From an uncultured bacterium (GTDB lineage Bacteria; Bacteroidota; Rhodothermia; Rhodothermales; UBA10348), in the NCBI GenBank assembly GCA_943788505.1, contig CALSQR010000001.1, forward strand, positions 496,001-560,000: a stretch of DNA of 64,000 nucleotides, given 5' to 3'. Within the stretch, counting starts at the first letter, position 1, and the number at the start of each line of letters is the position of its first letter. A program made the position numbers and the translations under genes. A model generated the notes under the pieces. The model searched no databases. It was not told the DNA's origin and saw only the letters and a list, made by a program, of their open reading frames with translations. Shown piece after piece: positions 57,544 to 64,000 of the stretch.

Positions 57544-57671
57544 CGATAAGCCGAGCCATTTGACGATGACACCACTGTCTTGATTGAAGGCTGCATAGGC
57601 GGAACCCAGCAACCTGGGCCGGTATCTTATGCAAAGAAGGATACCAAAGATGTAACCTCGTATCTTTATCG
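57544..57671 (+). ncRNA. Candidate structured RNA (leader or small RNA)
   Basis: Between the cyclo-ligase and PspC genes the 128 bases can fold with an outer helix, CGATAA (57544-57549) with TTATCG (57666-57671) and CGAG (57552-57555) with CTCG (57657-57660), enclosing GACA/TGTC (57568-57579), CCCAG/CTGGG (57605-57618) and GGTATC/GATACC (57621-57645). 6S RNA often lies beside this cyclo-ligase gene, so a 6S-like RNA or a PspC leader are options. I cannot test conservation, and such stems arise by chance. Confidence 0.25.
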
Positions 57672-57686
57672 CCGTAACACACGACT

Positions 57687-58388
57687 ATGGCATCCAAAGT
57701 GGGCGTCGTCACCCTGAGCATGACCATGAGTACTCGAACACGCACAGCGACAGCAGAAAACGAACAGGACCTCCTGTACGATGACGAGACCCTTGACCTT
57801 GAGGCGCTGTCTGACGACGAGTTGGAGGCCATTCTCTTTGAAGATGAGCCTCAAAAGCCCACAGGGATGTTCAATCTGCCCACGCTCACGGGTCTTTCTC
57901 TCATCTTGGTTGGGATCGCCTACTTTTTTCAGCAAATGGGTCTCTGGAGCGCAGGAATCGACCTTACGGTCCTCGCTCAGATGCTTCCTTGGCTGGCAGG
58001 AGTCCTGATTATCCTGTTGGGATTTGGGGTCCTTTCATGGAGGCCCGGACGAAACCGAAAGCGAGAGAAAGCTGAAAAGAAACTTGCAAAATCCCAGTTA
58101 AGGTCCGAGAAAAGCCGAGGTGCCAAGGTTGGCAAATCTGGTCGGAAGTCTGGGCGCAAACTGATGAAATCGCAGGACAAAAAGCTAGCCGGCGTGGCAT
58201 CCGGGTTGGCCGAATACTTTGGTATCGACCCGACACTGGTCCGCATTGGATTTGTGATCGGAACGATCGCATCGGGTGGTGGGCCTTTTCTTTTAGGCTA
58301 CATCATCCTGGCATTTGTAATGCCAAATCAGGAAAAAGCACTTAAGCCTAGTACATCGGAACGCATTACAATTATCAGAGACAGTTAA
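57687..58388 (+). CDS. PspC-domain membrane protein (long form)
   Basis: 233 aa from ATG 57687 (ATG 57720 possible). Acidic N-terminus (residues 25-55), two membrane helices (about 66-88 and 92-118), a very basic loop (120-162, GRNRKREKAEKKLAKSQLRS) and a C-terminal PspC domain (163-213: DKKLAGVASGLAEYFGIDPT LVRIGFVIG, FLLGYIILAFVMP). PspC domains sense or respond to envelope stress. Followed after 12 bases by a second, stand-alone PspC gene. Confidence 0.88.
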   Translation: MASKVGVVTLSMTMSTRTRTATAENEQDLLYDDETLDLEALSDDELEAILFEDEPQKPTGMFNLPTLTGLSLILVGIAYFFQQMGLWSAGIDLTVLAQMLPWLAGVLIILLGFGVLSWRPGRNRKREKAEKKLAKSQLRSEKSRGAKVGKSGRKSGRKLMKSQDKKLAGVASGLAEYFGIDPTLVRIGFVIGTIASGGGPFLLGYIILAFVMPNQEKALKPSTSERITIIRDS

Positions 58389-58400
58389 ACAACGGAATCG

Positions 58401-58592
58401 ATGAGTACACGTAAGCTGAAAAAGACCCCACATGACAAGATGGTTGCGGGTGTGTGCGGAGGAATCGCGGACTACTTCGGTATTGATTCGACCCTCGTTC
58501 GCGTTGGCTATGTCATTTTGAGCGTTCTAGCCACGGGCTTCCCTGGGCTGATCGTCTATATCATTTTGGCTTTTGTTATGCCGGACAACTAG
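58401..58592 (+). CDS. PspC-domain membrane protein (short form)
   Basis: 63 aa, just the PspC domain: KLKKTPHDKMVAGVCGGIAD YFGIDSTLVRVGYVILSVLA TGFPGLIVYIILAFVMPDN. Nearly the same domain as the end of the upstream protein (GIAxYFGID-TLVRxGxVI, YIILAFVMP), so the pair arose by duplication. Co-transcribed with it. Confidence 0.92.
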   Translation: MSTRKLKKTPHDKMVAGVCGGIADYFGIDSTLVRVGYVILSVLATGFPGLIVYIILAFVMPDN

Positions 58593-58651
58593 GTCCGCCT
58601 TGCAAGACATCCGGGCAAACCACGTAGGTAAGTAAACCAAGCGAAGCAGAT

Positions 58652-59947
58652 TTACTCTGCGCTAGCTTCGAGTTTAGTGCCTGCGGTCACCAGTACATGG
58701 TCTGATGGATGAAGATGGGTAGCTATAGCCGCATTCACATCCTCTAGAGAAAGATTTGCTACATCCTTAGGATGAGTATCCAAGTTCTCAGGACTCCGCC
58801 CCCTGAGCATATTCAGATGCATTCGAGAAGCAAGCCCAACGGTCGTGGCGAGCTGTACTTCGTAGGAGCCAATCATGGTCATTTTGCGCTCTTCCAATTC
58901 AGCGCTAGTGATTCCGCCTTCTGCGAACTGCTGGAGCATTTCAGCGATTGAAGCAACCCCCTCGTCCAGCCTCTCCTGACTTAATGTTACCGCGGTTTTC
59001 CATGCTCCACCGTATTCGGCTGACATGTCGGACAATGATGAGTTGATTCCATATGTAAGGCCCTTAATGTCCCTAATTTTGGACATTAATCTGGAGGAGA
59101 AATTGCCTCCCAAAACGAATACAGCGGTCCACAAAGCGAGATAGTCTGAATCATTAGTTTTCACATCGACCGGGTAACCAAACACTGCATTCAAGTTCAG
59201 TCTGTCCGCAATTTCAAGATGAGTCATCGATGGAGATGGCATCAACAGATTTGGAGGGGTTTCTGCTCCGAAAGACCCCACGCGGGCAGCCCCAGGGATA
59301 GACGTAGGGATCAAGAAGGATCTAATTTCCTCGGGCGTCCAATGCCCTACATCTCCCACAACGGCAATCTTCAGATCATCGAAAATCACTCTTGACGAAT
59401 GAAATGCTCGTATCCGGTCTATTTCCATCGAAGCCAGCTTAGCTCCTAGATCGTCAAAAGATAGCTCTCTCTCTGGATGCGATGAGCCATAGAGGTGTCG
59501 GGACAATTCATTGCGAACTGCCGCTCCAGTATCCGTACGCTGTCGCTCCAATCCTGCCTGAAACCGCCTCTGTAGAAGATCTAATTCAGCCTCTGGCATA
59601 GCAGGGGCAACAAGTTGCTCACTAAGCATCGAGAGAACGAACTCTAGATCTCGCGCCAAACAACGGGCGCCGAATCGAAGGCGATTGCCTCCCATAGAAA
59701 AAGACATGGAGGCTCCAACCCGCTCCAGTGCATCGGAAATATCTGTTTTACTTTGGTCTGTAGTGCCCTTGTCTAACAGAGCACAGGCAGCATCTGCAAT
59801 AAGACCTTCCCCCGCCTCATGGTTCGGTTTGAAACGGAACGAGCCGGTGATGGAAACCACTTGCTCGACTTGCCACGGCAGAACCTGGATCTCAACAGAA
59901 TCCGTGACCATGCGCTTTAGGCCTTCAGCCAGACGGGTCTTTCTCAT
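58652..59947 (-). CDS. M16 metallopeptidase homologue without the zinc motif (non-catalytic)
   Basis: 431 aa. Two M16 domains. Where active members have HxxEH in a 'GLAHxxEHMxFKGT' setting, this one has GLIADAACALLDKGTT, with no His or Glu in place, so it cannot bind zinc. The second half keeps the Arg/Tyr pair of non-catalytic subunits (GGNFSSRLMSKIRDIKGLTY GINSS). Active M16 enzymes often pair with an inactive partner encoded next door; here the neighbours are adk and a PspC gene, so the partner is elsewhere. No signal peptide seen, so cytoplasmic unless the start is wrong. Confidence 0.85.
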   Translation of the reverse strand: MRKTRLAEGLKRMVTDSVEIQVLPWQVEQVVSITGSFRFKPNHEAGEGLIADAACALLDKGTTDQSKTDISDALERVGASMSFSMGGNRLRFGARCLARDLEFVLSMLSEQLVAPAMPEAELDLLQRRFQAGLERQRTDTGAAVRNELSRHLYGSSHPERELSFDDLGAKLASMEIDRIRAFHSSRVIFDDLKIAVVGDVGHWTPEEIRSFLIPTSIPGAARVGSFGAETPPNLLMPSPSMTHLEIADRLNLNAVFGYPVDVKTNDSDYLALWTAVFVLGGNFSSRLMSKIRDIKGLTYGINSSLSDMSAEYGGAWKTAVTLSQERLDEGVASIAEMLQQFAEGGITSAELEERKMTMIGSYEVQLATTVGLASRMHLNMLRGRSPENLDTHPKDVANLSLEDVNAAIATHLHPSDHVLVTAGTKLEASAE

Positions 59948-59965
59948 AACCGCCCCCGACTATTC

Positions 59966-60616
59966 TCAGGCAACCTGCAAATCAGCCATATGGTGGACGC
60001 TGCCAAGGATTCGTTTGAAAATCGCAGAGACTTCGCCAGCACCATCAATTTCAAAGAGGAGTCCCGCTTGACGGAAAAATTCTTCGACAGGATGTGTGTC
60101 ACGCCTGTACGTCTCGAGCCGAGCCAGAATTGATTCCGGAGTGTCATCTTTTCGCTGGACTATAAGGGTTGGATCCAAATCCGCGGGTGGCGGGTGGTAC
60201 TCCAGATGATAACTCTCCCCGGTCACTTTGTTGATGCGTCTTTTCGAAAGACGGTCAATGATTACCTCATCAGAAACCTGTAGGCTTACTACGGCTTCCA
60301 TGGGCGATTTATAGGCATCTAAAAATTCGATCAGCCACCGCGCCTGTGTCGTTGTTCTCGGGTACCCATCCAGGATAAAGCGGTCAAAACCATGTTCTGC
60401 CATAGAGCGATTGGCAAGGTCCCTAACCATTTCATCAGAGGCCAACTGGCCCGCATTCACGCACGCCTCGACCTTCTTTCCCATTTCTGATCCTTCCCGA
60501 ATGGCCGTCCTAATAAGGTTTCCGGTCGATATGATATCAAGACCGAACCGCTCTTTAAGAAGCAAAGATTGCGTGCCCTTCCCCGCTCCAGGAGGACCAA
60601 ATAACGCGATGCGCAT
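59966..60616 (-). CDS. adk: Adenylate kinase
   Basis: 216 aa, long-LID form. P-loop ALFGPPGAGKGTQSLLL, GYPRTTTQARWL, RLSKRRINKVTGESYHLEYH PPPADLDPTL (LID without the four zinc cysteines). Balances AMP, ADP and ATP. Starts 130 bases from the XRE operator cluster on the opposite strand. Note the RTTTQARWL variant of the usual RTxxQAxxL. Confidence 0.96.
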   Translation of the reverse strand: MRIALFGPPGAGKGTQSLLLKERFGLDIISTGNLIRTAIREGSEMGKKVEACVNAGQLASDEMVRDLANRSMAEHGFDRFILDGYPRTTTQARWLIEFLDAYKSPMEAVVSLQVSDEVIIDRLSKRRINKVTGESYHLEYHPPPADLDPTLIVQRKDDTPESILARLETYRRDTHPVEEFFRQAGLLFEIDGAGEVSAIFKRILGSVHHMADLQVA

Positions 60617-60731
60617 GACTGATTCCGGGGTGATCCGGTCGAATAGGTGCGTGAAAAGGAATACGGGCCTTCGTATATATACCCGATCAATCCATTCGCT
60701 GTAAAATTATTGTTACCCCAGTCTCATCACA

Positions 60732-60816
60732 AGCGAAATTTCGCTGGTGCGGTTACGATTTCGCTTGAAGAGGTCATTTTTTTACCCCTACATTTCGCTT
60801 CCAGCGAAATTTCGCT
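60732..60816. promoter_or_regulatory. Operator cluster: two AGCGAAATTTCGCT palindromes plus half-sites
   Basis: Perfect 14-base palindromes at 60732-60745 and 60803-60816, with half-sites ATTTCGCT at 60758-60765 and 60792-60799. All lie 57-141 bases upstream of the XRE start and 116-200 upstream of adk. The regulator encoded next is in the RamB/ScfR class, which autoregulates through short palindromes (RamB: TTTGCAAA type). Autoregulation is inferred. Confidence 0.75.
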
Positions 60817-60872
60817 GCTGGCGAAGCCACTCGTCGCACAATGTTTGTCCGTATTACCGTCGGAAGCAGCCC

Positions 60873-62426
60873 ATGTCATCTCACAAGGAAAAAGCCAGTT
60901 CATCATCTGTCAACGAGGAGAAGCTGCGGTTTATTCTAGGGTTCAAGTTGAAGAACCTGCGGCTTGAACAAGGTATGTCTCTCAAACAAGCCGCTTCCCG
61001 TTCTGGCATGAGCATTTCTTATCTCTCCGAGATCGAGAAAGGGAAAAAATACCCAAAAACGGAAAAGCTCCTCTCCTTGGCAGCCTGCTACGGAACCACC
61101 TATGATGACCTTGTCACTGCCGGAGAGCCAGATCGTCACCACCCGCTCGAAGCATCTTTAGAATCTGGTTTCTTCAGAGAATTCCCTTTCGAGCTATTTG
61201 GTCTACAAGCTGAAGACCTTTTTTCTTTACTCACATCTGCACCCGATAAAGCCGGAGCCTTAATACGCACCTTTCTTGAGGTTGGTGAGATGTATGATAT
61301 TCGGGTTGATCAATTTTTGTTTGCTGCACTTCGCGCTTATCAGAAGATGCACAACAATTATTTCCCTGAGATAGAAGAGGCAGTGGATGCCTTTCTGCTG
61401 AACAACCCACGCCTTGGGAGGCCGCTTGACCATCAAAGGCTGCGTAGATTCCTGGAATCAGAATGGAAATATCAAATTGACGAAGAATACCTCGGATCCC
61501 ACGATGTCCTCGGCGGATTCAGATCTGTCTTCCTCCAAGGACATCGCCCCAGACTCTTCATCAACCCCCGCCTTCTCCCGCAGCAAAAAGCATTCATTTA
61601 TGCGAAAGAAATCGGAACGCATATTCTTGGGATAACCAGTAGAACAGCGACCTCATCCTGGATCAAGGTGGAAAGCTTCGATCAGGTTTTGAACAACTTT
61701 AAGACCTCGTATTTCGCTGGGGCACTTTTGCTGGGAAGAGCCCAGACGGCTGCCGGACTACATCGAATCTTCCGTTCGCGCCAGTTTAGGCCTGAGTCAT
61801 GGTTAGGTCTTATGTCTCAGCTCAATGCAACTCCAGAAATATTTTTCTACCGTATTGGTCAGTTGGCCTATGCCGAATTCGGTTTGGAGAACCACTATTT
61901 CATGAGGCTGAACAGCCGAGAGGGTAAACAATCGTTTGATGTGACAAAGCTATTGAACCTCTCCGGATTGTCCCTTCCTCGGGGGCTTTCAGCGAATGAA
62001 CATTATTGCAGAAAGTGGGCCGGAATGAGGTTGCTACGAGCCCGTGGGCGGCAGCGGGAGATTGCCTTGCCGGACCTGCCTGCTCGATCCGGTCCCACTA
62101 TCGCAGCTCAACGAGCATTTTTATCTGGTTCAAATCAGGAAATGTTCACCTTCTCTATTTCCAGAACCCTGCAATTGTCATCTTCTGACGACTCTTGCGT
62201 AATCCTGGGGTTTGAACTAGACGATACATTCAAAGAGGCCGTGCCTTTCTGGAACGACCCGAACATCCCACTCGAGGAGGTAGGCATCACGTGTGAGCGA
62301 TGTTCATTACCGCTGGATCGATGTTCAGAACGAGTAGCCGAGGCAGATATGTTGGATAAGGCCTCCATGATTGAGGCGTACGAGGAAGCATTGGATGATA
62401 TGGTCCTGCGCTTCGACGCATCGTAG
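60873..62426 (+). CDS. XRE-family regulator of the ScfR/RamB (short-chain acyl) type
   Basis: About 517 aa from ATG 60873, with GGAAG eight bases before it; the open frame to 60747 would cover the operators and is rejected. N-terminal HTH (about residues 18-80: LKNLRLEQGMSLKQAASRSG MSISYLSEIEKGKKYPKTEK). Middle part IrrE/ImmA-like: FIYAKEIGTHILGIT stands where active members have HELGH; the metal-binding His is Lys and the second His is shifted, so no protease. C-terminus: CERCSLPLDRCSERVA, the Cys cluster of the ScfR/RamB class (CxxC...C.R). These regulators usually sense acyl-CoA or related metabolites and control acetate, propionate or glyoxylate genes. The stop codon TAG is the first three bases of an 11-bp tandem repeat. 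Confidence 0.8.
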   Translation: MSSHKEKASSSSVNEEKLRFILGFKLKNLRLEQGMSLKQAASRSGMSISYLSEIEKGKKYPKTEKLLSLAACYGTTYDDLVTAGEPDRHHPLEASLESGFFREFPFELFGLQAEDLFSLLTSAPDKAGALIRTFLEVGEMYDIRVDQFLFAALRAYQKMHNNYFPEIEEAVDAFLLNNPRLGRPLDHQRLRRFLESEWKYQIDEEYLGSHDVLGGFRSVFLQGHRPRLFINPRLLPQQKAFIYAKEIGTHILGITSRTATSSWIKVESFDQVLNNFKTSYFAGALLLGRAQTAAGLHRIFRSRQFRPESWLGLMSQLNATPEIFFYRIGQLAYAEFGLENHYFMRLNSREGKQSFDVTKLLNLSGLSLPRGLSANEHYCRKWAGMRLLRARGRQREIALPDLPARSGPTIAAQRAFLSGSNQEMFTFSISRTLQLSSSDDSCVILGFELDDTFKEAVPFWNDPNIPLEEVGITCERCSLPLDRCSERVAEADMLDKASMIEAYEEALDDMVLRFDAS

Positions 62427-62484
62427 CGGCCGATTAGCCGCCGATTAGCGGCCGATCAGAGGCCGATCAGAGGCCGATTGGCGG
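62424..62484 (+). repeat. 11-bp tandem repeat starting at the XRE stop codon
   Basis: Units TAGCGGCCGAT, TAGCCGCCGAT, TAGCGGCCGAT, CAGAGGCCGAT, CAGAGGCCGAT, then TGGCGG: five copies plus six bases. The TAG of the first unit is the gene's stop. GC-rich, so several imperfect hairpins (GGCCGAT/ATCGGCC) are possible; it may help end the transcript. Confidence 0.9.
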
Positions 62485-62553
62485 CACAAGAACTACTACG
62501 CGTACGTGAGTTACTACTAGGAAGGCGGCGAAGAAGCTGCGGGCGTTTGGGCA

Positions 62554-63552
62554 TCAAAGGCCGTATTCGATCCAACTGACCTCAGTTTTCGTCAAGAGCC
62601 ACATCCCATTCCGCCCAGGGCTGAAGTCCATCCAATCGCCAGACTGCTTGAATTCGTACGCGCTTGAAGATGGAGGTTTAAAATCAGTGACAAGTCCGTC
62701 ACGACTCAGTCTGAGTACTCTACTTGGAAATAGAAGCCAAACTGAGTCATACGCTACTTGAACAGCTCGGACGCCTTGCAGCGAAACTGTCCACTGCTCC
62801 GTCTCGCGACCTGAATTATTGAAAAGTCGAATTAAATCGAGAGCAGGTTCCATCAAAACGATGACCCCTTCGCCCGTCGCGAGAACCGAGGTATTGGTTT
62901 CCGGGTCGCCTTCCAACTGGGCAAACAAGTCAAATCGCTCAAACACCCTGTCCGATAGCATAATGCTACCCGAAGTAGCATCAAGGACAGCCAAGCGGCC
63001 GTCTTCTGTTTCTGCAATGGCGCTTGGAATCACATCAGAAGCCACCAAGGCTCGAGGGCTAGTCCAATCGTTGAAGTTGTTCGAAGGAGCTTCATTTGAT
63101 TTCCAAGTGTTCGGGAGAGTGATGCTTCCAGCGAAAGCTCCGTCCCGACTGAATCGAAGAATTCGACCGGACGCATCTGCGACCGACACGAACATCCCAG
63201 TGGCCACATCAATATCTAGTGGATCAACGAACTGGTCGTTCTCCATCCCTCGCGTACCAAACTGCCCCAAATTCTCCCCAGCCTCACTCCATTTCGAAAC
63301 GATTCCGACGCCTGATTCTAGGACCCAAATTACGCCATCACCGCCCCGGACGATTCTTCGACCATCTTGGATGGTCGAAATAATTGGCTTGCCGAGAGAT
63401 AACGAGGCCATGGATGCTGCGGGGCCTATGTCAAAACGGGCCAAATCGCTCGTCTTTAGAGCCAATCCTGTACATCCTGCCAAATTGAGCGCGATGACGA
63501 GAAACCCGGCTAAGCCGACAAATCGGCGTGGTTCTCTGTGGCCGTCAGTCAT
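62554..63552 (-). CDS. Beta-propeller-like lipoprotein
   Basis: 332 aa from ATG 63552 (MTDGHREPRRFVGLAGFLVI); the open frame to 63636 overlaps purD more deeply and is rejected. Lipobox LNLAGC puts Cys at residue 27. The body has repeats of the NHL / 6-bladed propeller type: DGRRIVRGGDGVIWVLESGV, QFVDPLDIDVATGMFVSVAD ASGRILRFSRDG, AIAETEDGRLAVLDATSGSI. Function unknown; probably a periplasmic or outer-membrane binding scaffold. Its ATG lies inside the end of purD (8-base overlap), so the two are translated in series. Confidence 0.75.
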   Translation of the reverse strand: MTDGHREPRRFVGLAGFLVIALNLAGCTGLALKTSDLARFDIGPAASMASLSLGKPIISTIQDGRRIVRGGDGVIWVLESGVGIVSKWSEAGENLGQFGTRGMENDQFVDPLDIDVATGMFVSVADASGRILRFSRDGAFAGSITLPNTWKSNEAPSNNFNDWTSPRALVASDVIPSAIAETEDGRLAVLDATSGSIMLSDRVFERFDLFAQLEGDPETNTSVLATGEGVIVLMEPALDLIRLFNNSGRETEQWTVSLQGVRAVQVAYDSVWLLFPSRVLRLSRDGLVTDFKPPSSSAYEFKQSGDWMDFSPGRNGMWLLTKTEVSWIEYGL

Positions 63553-64000
63553 TGTGGGCCAATCCTTTGTGGCCGATGTCTCGTCGGAATTGAACGCCAT
63601 CAAAATCGATCTGGGATACTGTGCGATATGCTTCATCCAATGCCACTTGCAGCGTTACACCTCTGGCTGCGACGGCGAGGACCCTGCCTCCGTTCGTCTG
63701 CAGTTCGCCCGATTCACTTACACGCGTTCCTGCATGAAAGATGACCGCAGCTTCACCTCCTGCTGAACTACTACCATTCGAATCACTCATTTCGCCGATT
63801 CCAGAGATGGCTTTCCCCTTTGCATACGAGCCTGGGTACCCGGCAGAGGCCAGCACGACACACGCAGCGGCTCCCTCATAAGATTCCACCTCTAACCCTG
63901 ATAATGTGCCATGCGCTAACGCAGCAAACACGTCTACTGCGTCCGTTTTCATCAGTGGCAACACGACTTGAGCTTCAGGGTCTCCAAGACGGCAATTATA
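63545..64000 (-). CDS. purD: Phosphoribosylamine-glycine ligase, 3' part (runs off the window)
   Basis: Only the last 151 codons are here. At the window edge the frame reads YNCRLGDPEAQVVLPLMKTD, the ATP-grasp end motif of PurD (Y-N-x-R-x-GDPE). The C-terminal domain follows (AACVVLASAGYPGSYAKGKA ISGI, FHAGTRVSESGELQTNGGRV LAVAARG). Makes glycinamide ribonucleotide in purine synthesis. The start is outside the window. Not linked to purK/purE at 41-42.7 kb. Confidence 0.93.
   Translation of the reverse strand, partial: YNCRLGDPEAQVVLPLMKTDAVDVFAALAHGTLSGLEVESYEGAAACVVLASAGYPGSYAKGKAISGIGEMSDSNGSSSAGGEAAVIFHAGTRVSESGELQTNGGRVLAVAARGVTLQVALDEAYRTVSQIDFDGVQFRRDIGHKGLAHND

Noticed and set aside
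60747-60872. 42-residue extension of the XRE protein
   Set aside because: It would cover the palindromic operators and has a strange Arg/Phe/Tyr content; ATG 60873 has a Shine-Dalgarno and fits the HTH.
62424-62484. CRISPR array
   Set aside because: The repeats are 11 bases and directly joined, without spacers, and there are no cas genes.

Overview
The window looks like a chromosomal segment from a marine-type Bacteroidota/Rhodothermota (FCB group) bacterium. This rests on gene families typical of that group: GWxTD-domain proteins, DUF4270 and DUF4249-like lipoproteins, a short glycogen/starch-synthase-like protein next to DUF4270, DUF3467, a Bacteroidota-style LptD, pyruvate phosphate dikinase and TonB-dependent receptors. 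Base composition looks moderate throughout by eye. I saw no rRNA, no convincing tRNA, no CRISPR array, no transposase and no prophage. Most of the window is housekeeping and cell-envelope genes.

Layout. 1-11.2 kb: the 5' part of a TonB receptor (-), a large DUF4175-like coiled-coil membrane protein, a DCC-family thiol oxidoreductase that probably starts at ATT, then a + strand run of starch-synthase-like protein, DUF4270 lipoprotein, outer-membrane barrel and TPR protein, closed by a strong terminator. 11.3-16.7 kb: eno, ftsB-like, a ROK protein without the usual zinc-site cysteines, and lptD. 16.7-22 kb: an orphan ABC ATPase and sucC (-), an LptF/G permease (+), DUF3467 and cystathionine beta-synthase (-). 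22.1-26.2 kb: a hybrid histidine kinase whose receiver domain is cut by an in-frame TAG, then lon. 26.2-32.8 kb: two small related phasin-like proteins, ppdK (-) and topA (+). 32.8-35.8 kb: rsgA with two related one-TM small proteins, and a glutaryl-CoA-dehydrogenase-like enzyme. 36-42.7 kb: tyrA, gcvT, ftsK, purK, purE, ending in a strong hairpin.

42.8-50.7 kb (-) is the most distinctive accessory locus: a four-gene operon in the order GWxTD-TPR protein, TonB receptor, DUF4249-like lipoprotein, second GWxTD-TPR protein, with two ATGA start/stop overlaps. 50.9-56.3 kb (-) holds smpB with an MqnA-like protein, and the classical translation operon ffh-rpsP-rimM-trmD-rplS, where S16 carries a long Glu/Ala/Pro repeat tail. 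56.5-64 kb: an AhpD-like protein, 5-formyl-THF cyclo-ligase, a possible structured RNA, two PspC proteins, a non-catalytic M16 peptidase homologue, adk, an ScfR/RamB-like XRE regulator behind a cluster of AGCGAAATTTCGCT palindromes, an 11-bp tandem repeat that begins at that regulator's stop codon, a beta-propeller-like lipoprotein, and the 3' part of purD running off the edge.

The best leads for something undescribed are the GWxTD/TonB operon, the XRE regulator with its palindromic operators (and a possible second site in front of ppdK), the amber-interrupted kinase, and the two pairs of small paralogous proteins (26.2-27.0 kb and 33.8-34.5 kb).
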